Shown here: piece after piece, positions 1-7,314 of the stretch
Position numbering within the stretch: the first letter of the stretch is position 1
How the letters are laid out: each line of letters starts with the position of its first letter
Assembly: GCA_035463295.1 (NCBI GenBank)
Contig: DATHTK010000083.1
Location: 1 to 64,000 of the forward strand
Source of the DNA: DATHTK01 sp035463295
GTDB lineage: Bacteria; Actinomycetota; Rubrobacteria; Rubrobacterales; Rubrobacteraceae
Length of the DNA: 64,000 nt
Direction of reading: 5' to 3'
The notes under the pieces: generated by a model
The model's database searches: none
Told to the model about the DNA's origin: nothing
Seen by the model: the letters and a program-made list of their open reading frames with translations, nothing else
Program-made: the position numbers and the translations under genes

Positions 1-140
1 AGGCCCTGAACGACAGCCCCGAGAAGATCAACGAAGACCCCTACGGCGAAGGCTGGATCGTCAAGCTCCACACCTCCAGTGACGCCTCCGACCTGCTCTC
101 CGCCGCAGAGTACGAGCAGTTCCTCGACGAGGAGGAATAG
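1..140 (+). CDS. gcvH: Glycine cleavage system H protein, C-terminal part
   Basis: The gene enters from the left edge; the visible frame begins at base 3 and ends at TAG 138-140, giving 46 residues. The text NDSPEKINEDPYGEGWIVK followed by LLSAAEYEQFL is the standard C-terminus of GcvH, the lipoyl carrier that shuttles the aminomethyl group between the P, T and L proteins of the glycine cleavage complex. The lipoyl-lysine lies upstream of the window and cannot be checked. No other gcv gene follows; the next protein-coding gene is on the opposite strand. Confidence 0.9.
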   Translation, partial: ALNDSPEKINEDPYGEGWIVKLHTSSDASDLLSAAEYEQFLDEEE

Positions 141-383
141 GGAAGGGGATAAGCCAGACCCACGGAGAACTCCCCGGTCCCCGACCCCACCACCCCAGCG
201 AGCGAGCGCCAGAGGCTCGGCCTCACGAAGACGGGTCGGTGAACCCGGTGACGTATCTCTCAAGCACGCTCGGCCTCCGTCCGCTTGTGGTGCTTGCGGC
301 GCCGTGGAACAGACCCGCGACGCACGATTATATGCGTTTTGCAGATATTTGCAGAAAGTTTCTAAATTCTCTGTTCCAAACCC

Positions 384-412
384 TTTACAAGGTGTAACGA
401 GCGCGGTATCAT
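384..412 (+). promoter_or_regulatory. Sigma70-type promoter for a candidate small RNA
   Basis: TTTACA (384-389) is followed by a 17-base spacer and TATCAT (407-412), matching the -35 and -10 consensus at five of six positions each with optimal spacing. The predicted start is near 419. No SD or reading frame follows before a strong hairpin, so the product is probably a structured RNA rather than a message. Confidence 0.6.
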
Positions 413-418
413 GCTGTC

Positions 419-530
419 AGTCGGTTGGTGCGAAGCTAAACCGACCACAATTAAAGAGCCCGGGGCGCAACTCCTCCTTTCCCTTTCCCCACCTATCACC
501 CCTAAGTTGCGCCCCGGGCTCTTCCTCTTT
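419..530 (+). ncRNA. Candidate small RNA with a pyrimidine-rich loop
   Basis: Downstream of the 384-412 promoter the sequence can form a 7-bp hairpin (GTCGGTT 420-426 with AACCGAC 439-445) and then a perfect 18-bp stem (454-471 with 506-523). The 34-base loop 472-505 is almost all C and T and contains CTCCTCCTTT, complementary to SD sequences. A pyrimidine tail with a short T run follows at 524-533. This layout is typical of C-rich-loop regulatory RNAs that block ribosome binding, and it recalls actinobacterial 6C RNA, but I do not claim membership. It could instead be a long terminator for gcvH. Confidence 0.45.
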
Positions 531-533
531 CCC

Positions 534-649
534 TAGCGCTCAGCCATCAGCCAAGACCACGCTCTGCGAGAAGTCGCGTACACCTACGCGACTTCTCGCA
601 GAAGAAGAGCGGCTTCCGGCTAACACCGGAAGCCGCTGGCTGAGAGCTA
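534..649 (-). repeat. Small element with imperfect inverted ends, abutting the rex stop
   Basis: The outer ends AGCGCTCAGCC (534-544) and GGCTGAGAGCT (638-648) are inverted copies with nine of eleven matches, and the right end overlaps the rex TAG (647-649). Inside lie two strong hairpins, 563-602 (18-bp stem, 4-base loop) and 608-637 (12-bp stem). Its ends resemble those of the 58840-58980 element, where TAGCTATCAGCC likewise starts at a stop codon. It may be a non-autonomous repeat that also works as a terminator. Confidence 0.4.
608..637 (-). terminator. Hairpin terminator of rex
   Basis: AGCGGCTTCCGG (608-619) pairs with CCGGAAGCCGCT (626-637) around a six-base loop, ten bases beyond the rex stop. 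On the minus strand it is followed by CTTCTTCT, a weak U-tract. The adjacent hairpin 563-602 may add termination in both directions. Confidence 0.6.
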
Positions 650-1288
650 AGAAGCCTCCTGCCCCTCGGCCTGGGTCAGGTAGTAGAGGGTATGCATGAG
701 CTGAGCGGTAGGGTCGATACGGTGGACGTCGACGCCGGAGGGAACGTGGAGTAGGACGTCGGTGTAGTTGAGGATGACTTTGATGTCGGCGTCGATCATG
801 AGGTCGGCGACCTCCTGGGCGGCGGAGGCGGGGGTGGCGATGATGCCGATGATCTCGTCCGCCTCGGCGACGCTCTTTTTCAGCTCATCGATGTGCTTGA
901 CGACGACGTTGCCAACGGTGCGTCCGATCTTCTCGGAGTCGATGTCGAAGACGTCGTGGATGACAAAGCCCCTCTTGGGCAGGATGGTGCTCGCCGCGAT
1001 GGCACTACCGAGGTTGCCCGCACCCACCAGCGCGATGTTGTAGGTCTGCCGCAACCCCAGGATGTTCCTGACCGCCTCTACGAGGTCGTAGGCCTGGTAG
1101 CCTACCCCTCGGGTGCCGGAGAACCCGATAGCGTTCAGATCCCTCCTTACCTGTACCGGGTTGATGCCGGTGAAGTCCCCGAGCTCCTTGCTCGAGACCG
1201 CGTCCCGACCCTCCTCGATGAGCTGCTGGGTCGTCCTGAGATACTTGGTCAGTCTGTTGGTCAGACCGGGCTGTAGCGTGGCTCGCAC
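647..1288 (-). CDS. rex: Redox-sensing transcriptional repressor Rex
   Basis: This is a 213-residue NAD(H)-responsive repressor that senses the NADH/NAD+ ratio and controls fermentative and respiratory genes. Residues 10-70 form the winged helix (VSSKELGDFTGINPVQVRRD), followed by a Rossmann domain with GAGNLG at 89-94 and a C-terminal swap helix ending in TLYYLTQAE. The GTG start at 1288 is chosen because AAGGAG and TAGGAG sit just upstream and the length matches the family. An ATG farther upstream (1336) falls inside the -10 box. The gene is monocistronic, with its own promoter and terminator. Confidence 0.93.
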   Translation of the reverse strand: MRATLQPGLTNRLTKYLRTTQQLIEEGRDAVSSKELGDFTGINPVQVRRDLNAIGFSGTRGVGYQAYDLVEAVRNILGLRQTYNIALVGAGNLGSAIAASTILPKRGFVIHDVFDIDSEKIGRTVGNVVVKHIDELKKSVAEADEIIGIIATPASAAQEVADLMIDADIKVILNYTDVLLHVPSGVDVHRIDPTAQLMHTLYYLTQAEGQEAS

Positions 1289-1334
1289 CTGTCTCCTACT
1301 CCTTGTTTCGTGAAGTCCGTTCGATGGTGAGCGC

Positions 1335-1362
1335 ATTGTAACAAAATAGCCCGCTCTTGCAA
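1335..1362 (-). promoter_or_regulatory. Promoter of rex
   Basis: Read on the minus strand, TTGCAA (1362-1357) and TACAAT (1340-1335) are separated by 16 bases. Transcription would start near 1328, about 40 bases before the GTG of rex. Just upstream, TTGTTA..TTAAGA (about 1388-1373) looks loosely like a Rex half-site pair, but the spacing is off, so autoregulation is only a guess. Confidence 0.55.
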
Positions 1363-1470
1363 TAAAGGTGCTCTTAACCGATAACAAATCAGTAAGCAAG
1401 GTAGGTTACAGCGGTATAACGGTAACGAGGGCGCGGCGACGGCGAGTGGGCCGAGGCTCCTCGGAGAGCT

Positions 1471-1692
1471 CTATCTCCTGTTGGGAAGCTCGAGGTTGCG
1501 GAACAGCCGGGCTATCTCCGATTCCTCTGCAACGCGATCGGCGAGACTGATCTCGTTGCCGCACTCGCACGCGAAAGTCCTGCGACCCTCGGCGTACCAG
1601 TCGTTCTCACGCCCGAGCAGGACCAGTCGCTCGCCGCAGCCGCACTCCAGAACGATCCGCCCCGAAGGCTCCATCTCCGAACAGCGTAGCAC
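1471..1692 (-). CDS. Small zinc-ribbon-like protein
   Basis: This 73-residue protein has two CxC pairs, ECGCGE (C17, C19) and ACECGN (C42, C44), about 23 residues apart. That spacing fits a single zinc ribbon with short beta strands around each pair. The C-terminal third is charged and helical. The GTG start at 1692 has GGAGGAGGGAG seven bases upstream; an ATG six codons later is the alternative. No partner gene is obvious, as rex lies downstream with its own promoter. The function is unknown; metal binding is inferred from the cysteines. Confidence 0.6.
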   Translation of the reverse strand: MLRCSEMEPSGRIVLECGCGERLVLLGRENDWYAEGRRTFACECGNEISLADRVAEESEIARLFRNLELPNRR

Positions 1693-1759
1693 GCGAAGTC
1701 TCCCTCCTCCGGTACCTATCTACACAGACACGTTCGCACGTTCGAAGCGCGCGCACAAC

Positions 1760-1780
1760 GTCAACCTCGTTGAGGTTGAC
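1760..1780. promoter_or_regulatory. 21-base palindrome, possible operator
   Basis: GTCAACCTC (1760-1768) and GAGGTTGAC (1772-1780) are perfect inverted repeats around three bases. A half copy, GTTGAGGTT, recurs near 1826-1834. It lies between the divergent genes at 1692 (minus) and 2116 (plus), so a dimeric regulator of either is plausible. Apart from this, 1693-2115 shows no convincing gene. Confidence 0.4.
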
Positions 1781-2115
1781 TGTGGTAATGCTTTAGGCGT
1801 GACCAACTCCTGGACCATAAAGATAACGTTGAGGTTCATGGTTCTCGGGCGCCCGATCTCCCGGTGGTGTGCGCCGGGAGATCTCCCTGGGGCTCGCGGG
1901 TCCCCGACCTTCCGTCGCGGGGGGGCGTGTAGTAGGATTACGCGCGTGGAACGGGACCACACAAGGCCAATTGCAGGCTGCTTCGCGGGGTGGCTCCCTC
2001 GACCGTCCCTGCCCCGACTGTCCCACCAGTAGGGACTGGCTCGGGGCGTACGCACGACCTTCGGTGAGATTCTCGGAGGAGTCTCATCCACGACTCTCCG
2101 CAATCGGGGGAAACC

Positions 2116-3051
2116 TTGTTGGGCATCAGCACGAGACACGTAGAGAAAAACGTGGCCGTGGCCGGCTCCATCGGGGCGATCGGGGTCCGTCCGATGGGGG
2201 GCCTGGATCTCGGGCGCATATTGCGGCTTCGGTCCGTCGTACGCTGGTCGGCCGACCCGAACGCTTTCGGACTTCTGCTGGGGATGCGCGAGGCCCGCTG
2301 GGCGGTGGCCGAGGCGCCCGACGGCACCCTGGCCGGGATGGTCGGCGCGGTGCCGCTCGGGAGGGTAGGCATCCTCTGCCACCTCGCCGTCCACGGCGAC
2401 TACCGCGGGCTGGGTCTGGGTGCGAGGCTCTCCTCGTGGGCTGTTTTCTACCTGCGCGCGCGCGGTGCTGAGGTCGTCCGACTCTACTCTACACCCCAGG
2501 CCGAGAGGCTGTACAGATCCCTGGGCTTCCGGGCCGGTGAACCGCGCACCGTGTACCGCGTGGACGAGGCGCCTCGCAGACTAGAGGGATCCGCAGACGT
2601 AGAAGGCCACCGGGTCGAAACCCTCGTCTCCGGTGATCTGCCGGAGCTGTGTGGCCTGGATCTCTGGACCTACGGAGCGGACCGGTCGGCCCTGATCCTG
2701 GCGACCCTCCGCCTGCACCCCGGTCGCGCGCTCGTCGCCAGGGACTCGTCGGGGCGCATAAAAGGCTATCTGATGCGCAGCACCGCCGGGCGCGCGACCC
2801 GCCTCGGGCCTTTCGCGGCCTCCACCCCCGGCGTCGCCCGGCTCCTCCTCGCTCGCGCACTCCGGACTGGCGGGGCCTCGCCCGTGGAAGTAGCCGTACC
2901 GGGGGCGGCCGGGAGCCCGGCGCATGACCTGCTAGGAGAGTTCGGGTTCAAGGGCCGTACAGATCGCCTCCGGATGGAACTCGGCATAGAGGACGAAGAT
3001 CGCCCGGCGGGGCTCGACTACTACGGTACCACGCCGTACCTGGCGACATAG
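2116..3051 (+). CDS. GNAT-family N-acetyltransferase with two GNAT-like halves
   Basis: This is a 311-residue protein. Residues about 20-150 form a GNAT domain with the acetyl-CoA loop HGDYRGLGLGARL and the later AERLYRSLGF segment. The second half (about 155-300) looks like the degenerate GNAT/YitH-type domain often fused in such proteins, ending in DLLGEFGFKGRTDRLRM. Acetyl-CoA-dependent acylation of a small molecule is expected; the substrate is unknown. The start is TTG 2116, preceded by GGGGGAAA; a GTG at 2152 is possible. It converges with the dehydratase at 3097-4071. Confidence 0.75.
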   Translation: MLGISTRHVEKNVAVAGSIGAIGVRPMGGLDLGRILRLRSVVRWSADPNAFGLLLGMREARWAVAEAPDGTLAGMVGAVPLGRVGILCHLAVHGDYRGLGLGARLSSWAVFYLRARGAEVVRLYSTPQAERLYRSLGFRAGEPRTVYRVDEAPRRLEGSADVEGHRVETLVSGDLPELCGLDLWTYGADRSALILATLRLHPGRALVARDSSGRIKGYLMRSTAGRATRLGPFAASTPGVARLLLARALRTGGASPVEVAVPGAAGSPAHDLLGEFGFKGRTDRLRMELGIEDEDRPAGLDYYGTTPYLAT

Positions 3052-3096
3052 CACCTCGGCTCCCTGCGGTCGCCGGCTTGTCAGTGTGCTGAAATG

Positions 3097-4071
3097 CTAG
3101 TCTGACAGAACCCTGGCCAGGAGAAGCGGATCGACGTTCCCGCCGCTCACGATTGCTGCGGTGACCCGTGCCTCGGGTAGCTCGTCCCGGTGGAAGAGGT
3201 AGCCGGCGAAGGAGACCGCGCCGCTCGGCTCGGCAACCAGTCGTACACGGAGCGCCAGGCGACGCATCGCCTCCAGTATCTCGTCCTCGCTCACGACGAT
3301 AATGTCATCCACGAAGGCGCGGACGTGCTCGAACGGGGCGTCGCCGAGCCTGCGAACGCGCAGTCCGTCAGCTATGGTGCGTCCGGCCAGATCGGTTGGC
3401 AGCTCAACCAGACGTCCGCTCCTCAGGCTCGCCCGGGCGTCAGCTGCCAGCTCGGGCTCCACCCCGATCACGCGCACCTCCGGACGGCTCAGCTTGAGCG
3501 CCGCCCCGACGCCGCTGATAAGACCCCCGCCGCTGACCGGCACCAGCACAGATTCCACCTCGGGGAGGTCTTCCAGGATCTCGAGCCCGACCGTGCCCTG
3601 TCCGGCGATGAGCCCTTCGTCGTCATAGGGCGGAACCGGCACGTAGCCGTGCTCGTCGGCCAGCTCTTCGGCCCTGCGGGCTCGCTCGCCACTGTCATCG
3701 CCCACCGTGACGACCTCGGCGCCGAGCGCCGCAGTAGCCTCGACCTTGACCCGCGGGGCGCCCCGCGGCATCACGATGACCGCTCGGACGCCGAGAGAGC
3801 GAGCCGCGTAGGCCACCGCCTGGGCATGGTTTCCGCTGGAGTGGGCGACCACCCCGCGATGACGCTCTTCAAGGGAGAGGGACGACAGCTTGTTGTATGC
3901 GCCGCGTAGCTTGAACGCCCCGGTCGGTTGCAGGTTTTCGGCCTTGAGGTAGAGCGCGCGGGTCTCGCCGCTGAACGGGCACGGTACGAGCGGGGTGCGG
4001 AGCGCCACCCCGCGCACCCGACTCTGCGCCGCGCGTATGTCTTCCAACGTGATCACGGTCTCCGCCTCCAC
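3097..4071 (-). CDS. PLP-dependent threonine/serine dehydratase
   Basis: This 324-residue fold-type II PLP enzyme would deaminate threonine or serine to a 2-oxo acid. The Schiff-base lysine is K54 in GAFKLRGAYNK, substrate-binding SSGNHAQ is at 78-84, and the phosphate-binding loop SGGGL is near residue 180. There is no C-terminal ACT domain, so it is the short catabolic (TdcB-like) type rather than feedback-regulated IlvA. A serine racemase or hydroxyaspartate dehydratase role cannot be excluded from sequence alone. The gene appears to be transcribed singly. Confidence 0.85.
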   Translation of the reverse strand: MEAETVITLEDIRAAQSRVRGVALRTPLVPCPFSGETRALYLKAENLQPTGAFKLRGAYNKLSSLSLEERHRGVVAHSSGNHAQAVAYAARSLGVRAVIVMPRGAPRVKVEATAALGAEVVTVGDDSGERARRAEELADEHGYVPVPPYDDEGLIAGQGTVGLEILEDLPEVESVLVPVSGGGLISGVGAALKLSRPEVRVIGVEPELAADARASLRSGRLVELPTDLAGRTIADGLRVRRLGDAPFEHVRAFVDDIIVVSEDEILEAMRRLALRVRLVAEPSGAVSFAGYLFHRDELPEARVTAAIVSGGNVDPLLLARVLSD

Positions 4072-4205
4072 GCTCGCTCGTGCGGTAGAGTATCGCCTCC
4101 GCGTCCCCGTAGACTACATCGTACAGCAGCGAGGTAGGAGCGGGCGCTACAGCCGTTGTAACAGGACCGAAACGTCACCTTAAACGCAACGCAACTGCCC
4201 GCCCA

Positions 4206-4211
4206 TATAAT
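4206..4211 (+). promoter_or_regulatory. TATAAT -10 box giving a near-leaderless transcript
   Basis: A perfect TATAAT ends nine bases before the GTG at 4220. Transcription would start around 4218, leaving almost no leader and no room for an SD. No good -35 is seen at the right distance. Leaderless messages are common in actinobacteria. Confidence 0.5.
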
Positions 4212-4219
4212 GCGGGACC

Positions 4220-5215
4220 GTGTATAGGCGCCCCGATTCGTACTCTTTCAGCGCGATCCGGATCGAGCGGCGCGTGAGGCCAGGCCCGCTCCTCGTGCTC
4301 TTCCTGGTGGTCTGGCTGGCATCGGCCTGTTCGGGGATGATGGACGGTTGGGGTGGCGCTTCCTCTGACACCACGGTCGGCGCTTCGTCTGAGGGAGGAG
4401 ATCGGACCGTGGACGCGGGGTCCGGTACGACCTCCGGGGCGGAGGCGACGGTCGGGGTAGCCTCGGAGGAGGAGACCGCCGGTGAAGCGGCCGGTTCGTC
4501 GTCGGTGCGGTTCGTGGAGAAGCCGGCGACGAGCGGGGGATCACGGTACGGTGCGGATAGCGTACTCGCGGTTCGCTACGGGGCGCACGAGGACTACGAG
4601 CGTGTGGTCGTAGACCTCGGCGTCGGTGACGAACCCGCCGGGAAGGTGCCGGAGTGGAACGTGATGAAGCCGCCCGACGGCGGTCTTCTGCGCGTGACCT
4701 TTCCCTCGGTAAGCGCGACCGCTATCCCGGACGGGCCTCTGGGCGACGCGTTGCTCAACAGGTTCTACGTCGTGCGCGCCCCGGAGGGCGGCATGTTCGT
4801 GGACGTCTTCGCGCGGCGAGCGTTCTCATACCGGGTGACCCAGCTCAAGAACCCGGCCCGGCTCGTAGTTGACTTCAAGCCGGCCAGGAAGCCCTCGGGG
4901 GTGACCCCACCGGCGACGGGCGGCAGGACGGTGCTCCTGGAGCCGCGGAGTGGGGCCCGGGTCGGCGGTCCTCTCGCCGTGAGCGGCTACTCCCGCAACT
5001 TCGAGGCGTCGAACACCGCCATCCTCGAAGACGACCGGGGCAAGACGCTGGCACGGCAGACCATCCAGGCGAACGACTGGAGCTCCACGTGGGGATACTT
5101 CGAAACGACCCTCCACGCTCCGGCGTTCCGCGGGAAAGGGACGCTGCGGGTTGGTGCGCAGAGCCCCCGCGACGGAACCTTCGAAGGCGTCGAGGTGCCG
5201 GTCCGCGGGCGCTAG
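4220..5215 (+). CDS. Lipoprotein with AMIN-like and Gmad2 domains
   Basis: This is a 331-residue exported lipoprotein. A hydrophobic stretch (about 23-36) ends in the lipobox LASAC, so C37 would carry the lipid. A Ser/Thr/Gly-rich linker runs to about residue 100. Residues about 115-220 (RYGAHEDYERVVVDLG to NPARLVVDFKP) resemble the AMIN-like cell-wall domain. The last 95 residues (PRSGARVGGPLAVSGYSRNFEA) match the Gmad2 immunoglobulin-like domain. A cell-envelope surface role is likely. GTG 4220 is the only start that keeps the full signal sequence. Confidence 0.8.
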   Translation: MYRRPDSYSFSAIRIERRVRPGPLLVLFLVVWLASACSGMMDGWGGASSDTTVGASSEGGDRTVDAGSGTTSGAEATVGVASEEETAGEAAGSSSVRFVEKPATSGGSRYGADSVLAVRYGAHEDYERVVVDLGVGDEPAGKVPEWNVMKPPDGGLLRVTFPSVSATAIPDGPLGDALLNRFYVVRAPEGGMFVDVFARRAFSYRVTQLKNPARLVVDFKPARKPSGVTPPATGGRTVLLEPRSGARVGGPLAVSGYSRNFEASNTAILEDDRGKTLARQTIQANDWSSTWGYFETTLHAPAFRGKGTLRVGAQSPRDGTFEGVEVPVRGR

Positions 5216-5304
5216 CGATAGAAGCAGGGGCGTGCTGGTCATAGAGCCGCAGAAGCTCAGGAGGGAGTCTCGCGGTCCGGACCTGACGTCTTCGTTTCCG
5301 CCCA

Positions 5305-6882
5305 CTAGAGAGCTCTCAGTTCTGGCCAGTCCAGGTCGAACCCTTGATCCGCCAGCACCCGCTGGAAGTCGCTCATGCGCGATGGGTCGTTCCTGACCTG
5401 AGCGGGCGCAAGCCCCTTCTCAAAGCAGTAAGCCGCCAGGGCTCCGGCCGTCTCCCCCACGTTCCACTCCACGGGATGGAGCCTGTAGCAGCCGTTGGTT
5501 ATGTGGGTGGTCCCTATGTTCTTTGCCGCCGCCAGCAGGTTCTCCACGCGTACTGGGATCAGCGACCCCAGTGGGATCTGGAAGGGGTAGCTGGGCACGT
5601 CGATGTAGGTTCTACCCCCAGTGCTCGGGTGCAAGTCGATGCGGTAGGCGCCAACCCCCACGGAGTCCTGATACTTCACGGCCCCCTCCGGGCGCACCTC
5701 GGGGCTTATGTCCTGCTCGACGACGGTGTACTGGGCCCGGATCCGACGCGACTCACGGACGTAGGGGTACTTGGCGAGGCCGTCCTCCGTGCCCATGAGG
5801 TCACCGCGCAACCGCAGGCCAGGATAGCCGCAGCCGCCGTCTTCGGGACGGGGGGCCTCGGTCTGCAGCCAGTACAGCCATGAGAGGCTCTGCTCCCGCG
5901 CCGCGAGCAGGTTCCTTTGCGCCCCGTGCTCGCTCACCTCGTAGACGGGTCCGAGGAAGTAATCGTTCTGAGGCCAGTTGACCAGCGTGATGTCGCTCTC
6001 GAAGGTGCCGGGCAGAAACTGCGCCTTCTCGATCAGCCTCCGGTAGGTCCAAAGCGGAAACTTGCCCCCTTCGGCGCCTCCGAAGAGGCTCATGGGTCTA
6101 CTCTCCGACGGCGTGGCCGGGTCGGGCGCTTCCCACGAGAAGAGCTTGTCGGGCCAGAAGTCCGGCCTGAACTCTCTCCAGAACTCGTAGGAGTCTGGCT
6201 TCTGTATGGTGTGGTCCTCACCCGGAAGGTGATCAATGGCGAAGCACCATGTGATCGCCTGCATGTCCAAAGGGTCGGCCTCCGGTGGCGCGTGCGGCTC
6301 GCCGGTCTCTTCCCTCGACTCGGCGCCCGTTACGTACTCGGTGGACGTTATGGGCAGGACGTCTCCCATCTCCGTAGCGTCGAGAAAGAAAGAGCCGGTG
6401 AGCACGAACGTGTTCCCGCTGTGGCGCTTCTCTACGCTCACGGAGGAGACGCGATCCCCGTCCGTCTCTGCCGCAACGGGTTTGCTCTCGAGCATGAGAA
6501 CGATCCGACCGTTCATCCTGTAGGGCAGTATGAGCTGCTGTAATACCCCGAGCGCTACCTCTGGCGGGGACGGTACGCGGCTGACCAGGGCGCCGCCCAG
6601 CCGGAACCTCTGGGCGACCAGCGTCTCCCCGCGCAGGGGGGAGTGATTCCGGAAGTAGCGGCGGACGCCCTGGCGAAACCGTCGGTAGCTCAGGGTACAG
6701 CCGAACTCCTCGATCCAGGGGTGCTCGTCCGGGGGCACTGCCTGGCTGGTGAGCTGGCCGCCGATCCAGTCGGTCTCTTCGGTGAGGATCACCGTCCTCC
6801 CCATCCGGGCGGCGGCGAGCGCCGCAGCGAAGCCGCCGGTGCCGCCACCCAGAACGATCACGTCCGCGTTGAGCTCTCTCAC
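5305..6882 (-). CDS. FAD-dependent oxidoreductase (FAD_oxidored family)
   Basis: This 525-residue flavoprotein has an N-terminal Rossmann motif VIVLGGGTGGFAAALAAARMG (GGGTGG at 12-17) and the following ETDWIGGQLTSQ, typical of the FAD_oxidored family. Its C-terminal half includes a GTTHITNGCYRLHPVEWNVG segment, where the flavin is expected to be closed over. The substrate is unknown. The start is GTG 6882 because AGGAG lies six bases upstream; an upstream TTG at 6909 lacks an SD. No neighbour suggests a pathway. Confidence 0.8.
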   Translation of the reverse strand: MRELNADVIVLGGGTGGFAAALAAARMGRTVILTEETDWIGGQLTSQAVPPDEHPWIEEFGCTLSYRRFRQGVRRYFRNHSPLRGETLVAQRFRLGGALVSRVPSPPEVALGVLQQLILPYRMNGRIVLMLESKPVAAETDGDRVSSVSVEKRHSGNTFVLTGSFFLDATEMGDVLPITSTEYVTGAESREETGEPHAPPEADPLDMQAITWCFAIDHLPGEDHTIQKPDSYEFWREFRPDFWPDKLFSWEAPDPATPSESRPMSLFGGAEGGKFPLWTYRRLIEKAQFLPGTFESDITLVNWPQNDYFLGPVYEVSEHGAQRNLLAAREQSLSWLYWLQTEAPRPEDGGCGYPGLRLRGDLMGTEDGLAKYPYVRESRRIRAQYTVVEQDISPEVRPEGAVKYQDSVGVGAYRIDLHPSTGGRTYIDVPSYPFQIPLGSLIPVRVENLLAAAKNIGTTHITNGCYRLHPVEWNVGETAGALAAYCFEKGLAPAQVRNDPSRMSDFQRVLADQGFDLDWPELRAL

Positions 6883-7314
6883 CACAGACTCCTCTCTCGG
6901 CGTGCGCAACTCGCCTCATAGCCTACGCGATGACGGCGCACGATGACCCGGTAGGGTGCCTCGCACGTCTCGCTTTGTTCTCGACCCACCGTTCAGGATC
7001 TCTCCGGCACCTGGCCGTACCCGCGCTCCGTCCTGGTGAAGCTCCATGATGATCCGAGGTCGGCAAGCCGGCTCACAGGACTTATCCGGTCGCCCGGGAT
7101 CACGTGGAAGGCTGGCTCTCGCCCGAATACAACGCGTAGAAAGCGCGCTGGCCCTCGAACTCCGCCATCCACGCGCTGAGCGGGCCGCTGGATCGGCGTA
7201 CACTCCTCTCGCCGGAGACCGAAGCCTCGTATCGGGACGTAACGATGGGGAGGAAGATACCTGATAGTGGTCGTAGAGACCCGGTCTCACGAGCGCTCGG
7301 GCAGGACTCCTGCT
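6883..7314. other. Gene-free stretch
   Basis: Several overlapping open frames cover these 430 bases, but none has a recognisable motif or a convincing SD plus start. A minus-strand frame at about 7100-7250 has a mildly protein-like text (AWMAEFEGQRAFYALYSGE), which might be a decayed gene end. Confidence 0.4.

Noticed and set aside
79..699. 206-residue open frame at the left edge
   Set aside because: It overlaps gcvH, the small RNA and the hairpins, has low-complexity text and no SD.
1373..1388. Rex operator upstream of rex (TTGTTATCGGTTAAGA)
   Set aside because: Half-sites are one base too close compared with the TTGTTAA-N4-TTAACAA form, so the match is weak.
1720..2394. Long minus-strand frames facing the GNAT gene
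   Set aside because: Arg/Pro-rich text typical of the reverse of a GC-rich gene; no motif or SD.
6916..7290. 124-residue minus-strand frame
   Set aside because: No motif, Arg/Ser-rich, and no SD; treated as non-coding.
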